Below are positions 8,912 to 11,333 of a DNA stretch of 11,333 nt, in pieces. The stretch comes from Neolecta irregularis DAH-3 (lineage: Eukaryota > Ascomycota > Neolectomycetes > Neolectales > Neolectaceae), in NCBI GenBank assembly GCA_001929475.1, contig LXFE01001510.1, positions 1 to 11,333 of the forward strand, in the 5' to 3' direction. The notes beneath the pieces are model-generated. The model was not told the DNA's origin. It did no database searches and saw only the letters and a list, made by a program, of their open reading frames with translations. The position numbers and the translations under genes are program-made. Position 1 is the first letter of the stretch. Each line of letters opens with the position of its first letter.

Positions 8912-11187
8912 ATGTTCTTCGCATGGTTATGTCTTTACGTCTAATCCGCTCATTGTCCCAGGACACTCTGGTTTAGTGCCTTTGTTGTTTCCCAACTCAT
9001 TCCACCACAAATATTGAGGGACAACGTTCTCTTCGGTGAACTATTTGCGCGGCAAAGGGTTACCGAGTTGAAAACCTTGTTGGGAAGCAAGCAAAAAGCA
9101 GGAATTCCGATTTGCAATCCGAATGCCCTCACAAGCATCCAGAAGTTGTACGGAAGGACCTTTCCGATCATTGCATTCGTTTTAGATGGCTGCGAACCCA
9201 ATCTGCAAGCCAAATTGGACTCGTCATACGGTTATTGCTCTTCACGTCGCCGTTATTTGAGAGCTTCACTGGACCTACTGGCGAATACATACTACGAAGG
9301 GTTTCACTAATCTTCTAGTACATCATACAAAGTCCTTCATATTATGAAAAGAAGACTTTGGATATTATCACAAGACTTGCAAACGAATATGTCAATAGTT
9401 CACCTCGACTTTGGGCCAATAAGGTGCTTGTGGATGCAGCTCGTCCACTTCCTCTCGGGCGAGACGGTGTAGTTTCAGCGCCTGGATTTATGGATTGGTT
9501 AGCAATCTACTATGCAGAATCAGGACCCACAACGCAATTCACTCTTATTGTCCCAGACTTGAAAATAACCAAGCGAAGGCTTGATGATAATATCAACACT
9601 TCTAATGAAGTGATTGTGGTCGACGACTCATCCCCTAATGATGACCTGGTAGTGACTGGGCCACCAAAGAAGTCTGCGAGGGTTGATGACAGTTTCTTTG
9701 AAATTGGTGAATCTCTGTCACTGCCGAACTTAGATATAATCAAAAGCACATCTTCCAACATTGGGCCAGATCTCTACAGAGACTTCCACAATTTCCCAGC
9801 ATACAATCCGAGCAAGCTTTCATCGAGTGCATATCAAAATGATCCTCTTGATGCAAGCAATCTTTTTAATAGAGACGAAGAGACATGGTTCACATCAGTT
9901 GATTCCTACGATTCAGGAGAGACTTCACCTTGGGATTTTGAGCTAGACACAGGAATGATGGTGGACAGCATTTTAGCAGAGGGCCCTAATGCACGAGGTG
10001 ATTCCTGCAGTTTGGTAGACCATTCGCCTTGGGATTTCGAAACAGGGATTGGAACTTGTGTCGACTTTCCCAAAGAGCTGGACACTGATTATTCTACTCG
10101 TGAGATTCGTTCATCGGTCATCACCCCCTCGATAGAAACAGCACGAGTTCAGACTATATCTTCAAATCTCGAACATTCGCAATATACAGTATCTCTTTCG
10201 TCGTTCCAGTATGATGCGACAACAATTTTCGAAGTCAATGATTTTGAACAGACTCTACAGATTCACAAATCCCCGATGAGGCAAACGACCAACCAAGAGG
10301 TAATTGCCACGAGGAAGTTAAAAAATCTGAATCAAATTCCTCCTGAAGGCATTACTCTTTGTGAATATGGGGCTATAGGTGCGATGGAAAGATTATATGA
10401 GAAGCCCTATGTCATAGTTGCATGCATCCTTGATGGATGTGAACCAACGAAAGCTGGATGGCTAGGGACTTACGAAGCCTATATCGCACATCGACGCGAA
10501 ATAGAATACTCATTGGATAACTTGGTGAATATCCTTTAGTAGAGTCTAACTAACTGCTAGTACTCAATACGATCTCCTTCCATGTATCAACTGGAGGCAA
10601 TCCGGATTATCGCAGAACTTGCAGGTGCAGAGGATTTCTCTTCACCGGAAGAATGGGCGAAAACCAGGCTTTTAGACGCATTGCGACCTCTCGTTCCTTC
10701 GACTAAACGTGTGACCGAAGCTCTTGAGGTTATACAACACTCAAGGCCCAGCGATGAGATAAAACGGTCAATCCATGACTCTGAAACCCTGGAGGCGACA
10801 ACATCAGTTTCTGACATTTCTCAGACCTCTGGAAAATACGATATGAATACCAGGATGACTCAGGAATATGTCAAACAACAAGGAACCTTGGGCAAGAGTT
10901 CATTACCTCGAAGACCTCCCACTAGGTCAGTCGCCAACTCCCACAATTCTGCATTCTTATCACACAATAATCAACAAGCATTCTTGAGTTATTTATCAAA
11001 CCAACGGACTGTTCATGAACAAGCGGGCTCTGTGGCAACACATGACGATGCAAACACTGTCGGAAGCAGTAGAGTTCGTCATAGTGAAAAGGACCAGGAC
11101 CAGGAACAAGCAGACTGTCTTACTTATTTGCTTTGTAAGCAAGTCTGGGGGCCCAAAATTAGCAAGCAAGCAAGTCTAAAAAGATAG
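8912..11187 (+). CDS. Gene Y: secreted-type protein with two A-B modules
   Basis: Unrecognised family; paralogue of gene X. Exons 8912-8925, 8962-9280, 9319-10524 and 10561-11187 give 721 residues. ATG 8912 is the first after an in-frame stop at 8870. Residues 1-20 (MFFAWTLWFSAFVVSQLIPP) are signal-peptide-like. A1 is about 37-111 (IPIC, KLYGRTFPIIAFVLDGCEP), B1 about 112-171 (YIIQSPS, DIITRL, AARPLP, PGFMDW). The linker holds KITKRR (193-198), VIVVDDSS (209-216, SUMO-interacting-like), TGPPKKSARV (224-233, aligning with the basic patch of X) and two SPWDFE motifs (314, 347). A2 is 438-513 (RLYEKPYVIVACILDGCEP), B2 from 514 (YSIRSPS, RIIAEL, W, LRPLVP), lacking the PG[F/Y]MxW end of other B halves. 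A Gln/Ser-rich tail follows. Intron A1/B1 needs a GC 5' splice site, so a splicing defect is possible; other coding features look intact. Function unknown. Confidence 0.8.
8926..8961 (+). other. 36-nt intron in the signal region of gene Y
   Basis: Starts GTTATG (weak), has TCTAATC as branch-like site and ends TCCCAG. Phase 2 in the Trp codon of MFFAW, as in gene X. Without splicing the frame stops after ten codons. Confidence 0.8.
9281..9318 (+). other. 38-nt GC-AG intron between halves A1 and B1 of gene Y
   Basis: The intron begins GCGAATAC where the three homologous introns begin GTGAATA or GTGAGTA, has CACTAATC as branch site and ends TTCTAG before TAC. Phase 0. No GT lies at the junction, and reading through hits TAA at 9308-9310. 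Either it is a functional GC-AG intron or a mutated site. Confidence 0.75.
10525..10560 (+). other. 36-nt intron between halves A2 and B2 of gene Y
   Basis: Phase 0; starts GTGAAT, carries CTAACTAAC and ends CTGCTAG before TAC. Unspliced, the frame stops at TAG 10537-10539. Homologous to the other module introns. Confidence 0.87.
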
Positions 11188-11196
11188 ACTTGCTTG
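11167..11196. repeat. 12-bp perfect inverted repeat spanning the gene Y stop
   Basis: CAAGCAAGTCTA (11167-11178) and TAGACTTGCTTG (11185-11196) form a perfect stem with a six-base loop; the Y stop codon TAG is the start of the right arm. A further direct copy of AAGCAAGTCT lies at 11137-11146. It could be a 3'-UTR hairpin or the trace of a local duplication/inversion. Confidence 0.85.
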
Positions 11197-11333
11197 AATG
11201 GACTTCCTAGACTTGATAATACTACCTTATAGTAATAGAATCTTTGGTACACAATACCTTTTCATCGGGGTTTCCCCATCCCTCATCTAAATTACCTCTA
11301 ACCACCTCACATCGTTACTCCTCTCTCCCACTC
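11188..11333. other. 3' flank of gene Y
   Basis: After the hairpin the sequence is AT-rich, then pyrimidine-rich to the window edge. No canonical AATAAA and no gene is visible. Confidence 0.6.

Noticed and set aside
11135-11174. Additional intron near the end of gene Y (GTAAGC start)
   Set aside because: A fair 5' site exists but the 3' side is only repeated AAG triplets, there is no good branch site, and the frame is already open to a stop.

Overview
The window is from a nuclear fungal genome, probably Ascomycota. Two recognisable eukaryotic genes anchor this: a 5'-truncated MSB1/Mug8-type cell-polarity gene and a complete B-box + DUF2009 (UPF0652) gene. Coding sequence is broken by very small spliceosomal introns. 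I place 16 of them, 33-43 nt long and mostly 35-38 nt, many with a CTAAC/CTAAT/CTGAT-like branch site close to the 3' splice site. A conserved leucine of the DUF2009 domain is encoded by CTG (6349-6351), which argues against a CUG-Ser yeast. Introns this short suggest an early-diverging or compact ascomycete lineage (for example Taphrinomycotina-like), but I cannot name the organism.

Layout. 2-2269 (+): MSB1-like gene, entering from outside the window, one 33-nt intron; its 5' part is very GC-rich and its 3' part is not. 2270-2924: convergent spacer. 2925-4897 (-): gene X, four exons, unrecognised secreted-type protein. 4898-5799: divergent spacer with a TATA box for X, telobox-like motifs and a terminator-like hairpin. 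5800-7932 (+): DUF2009 gene, ten exons, rebuilt from domain conservation. 7933-8911: spacer. 8912-11187 (+): gene Y, four exons, a paralogue of X. 11188-11333: short 3' flank.

The main discovery candidate is the X/Y pair. Once the small introns are removed, both encode the same architecture: a hydrophobic N-terminus with an intron inside its Trp codon; a module made of half A (about 75 residues, hallmark LDGC[D/E]P) and half B (about 60 residues, hallmark Y-x3-PS ... II-x2-L ... W ... ARP); an acidic/Ser-rich linker with a conserved basic patch; and a second A-B module. In all four modules A and B are separated by a phase-0 intron of 36-38 nt ending CTAG before a TAC codon. So the module was duplicated as DNA with its intron, and the whole gene was duplicated again as an inverted pair now flanking the DUF2009 gene. 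X carries a 147-bp coding minisatellite in its linker; one module intron of Y has a GC 5' splice site. I recognise no described family. A secreted, fast-evolving protein family is an inference; no function is assigned.
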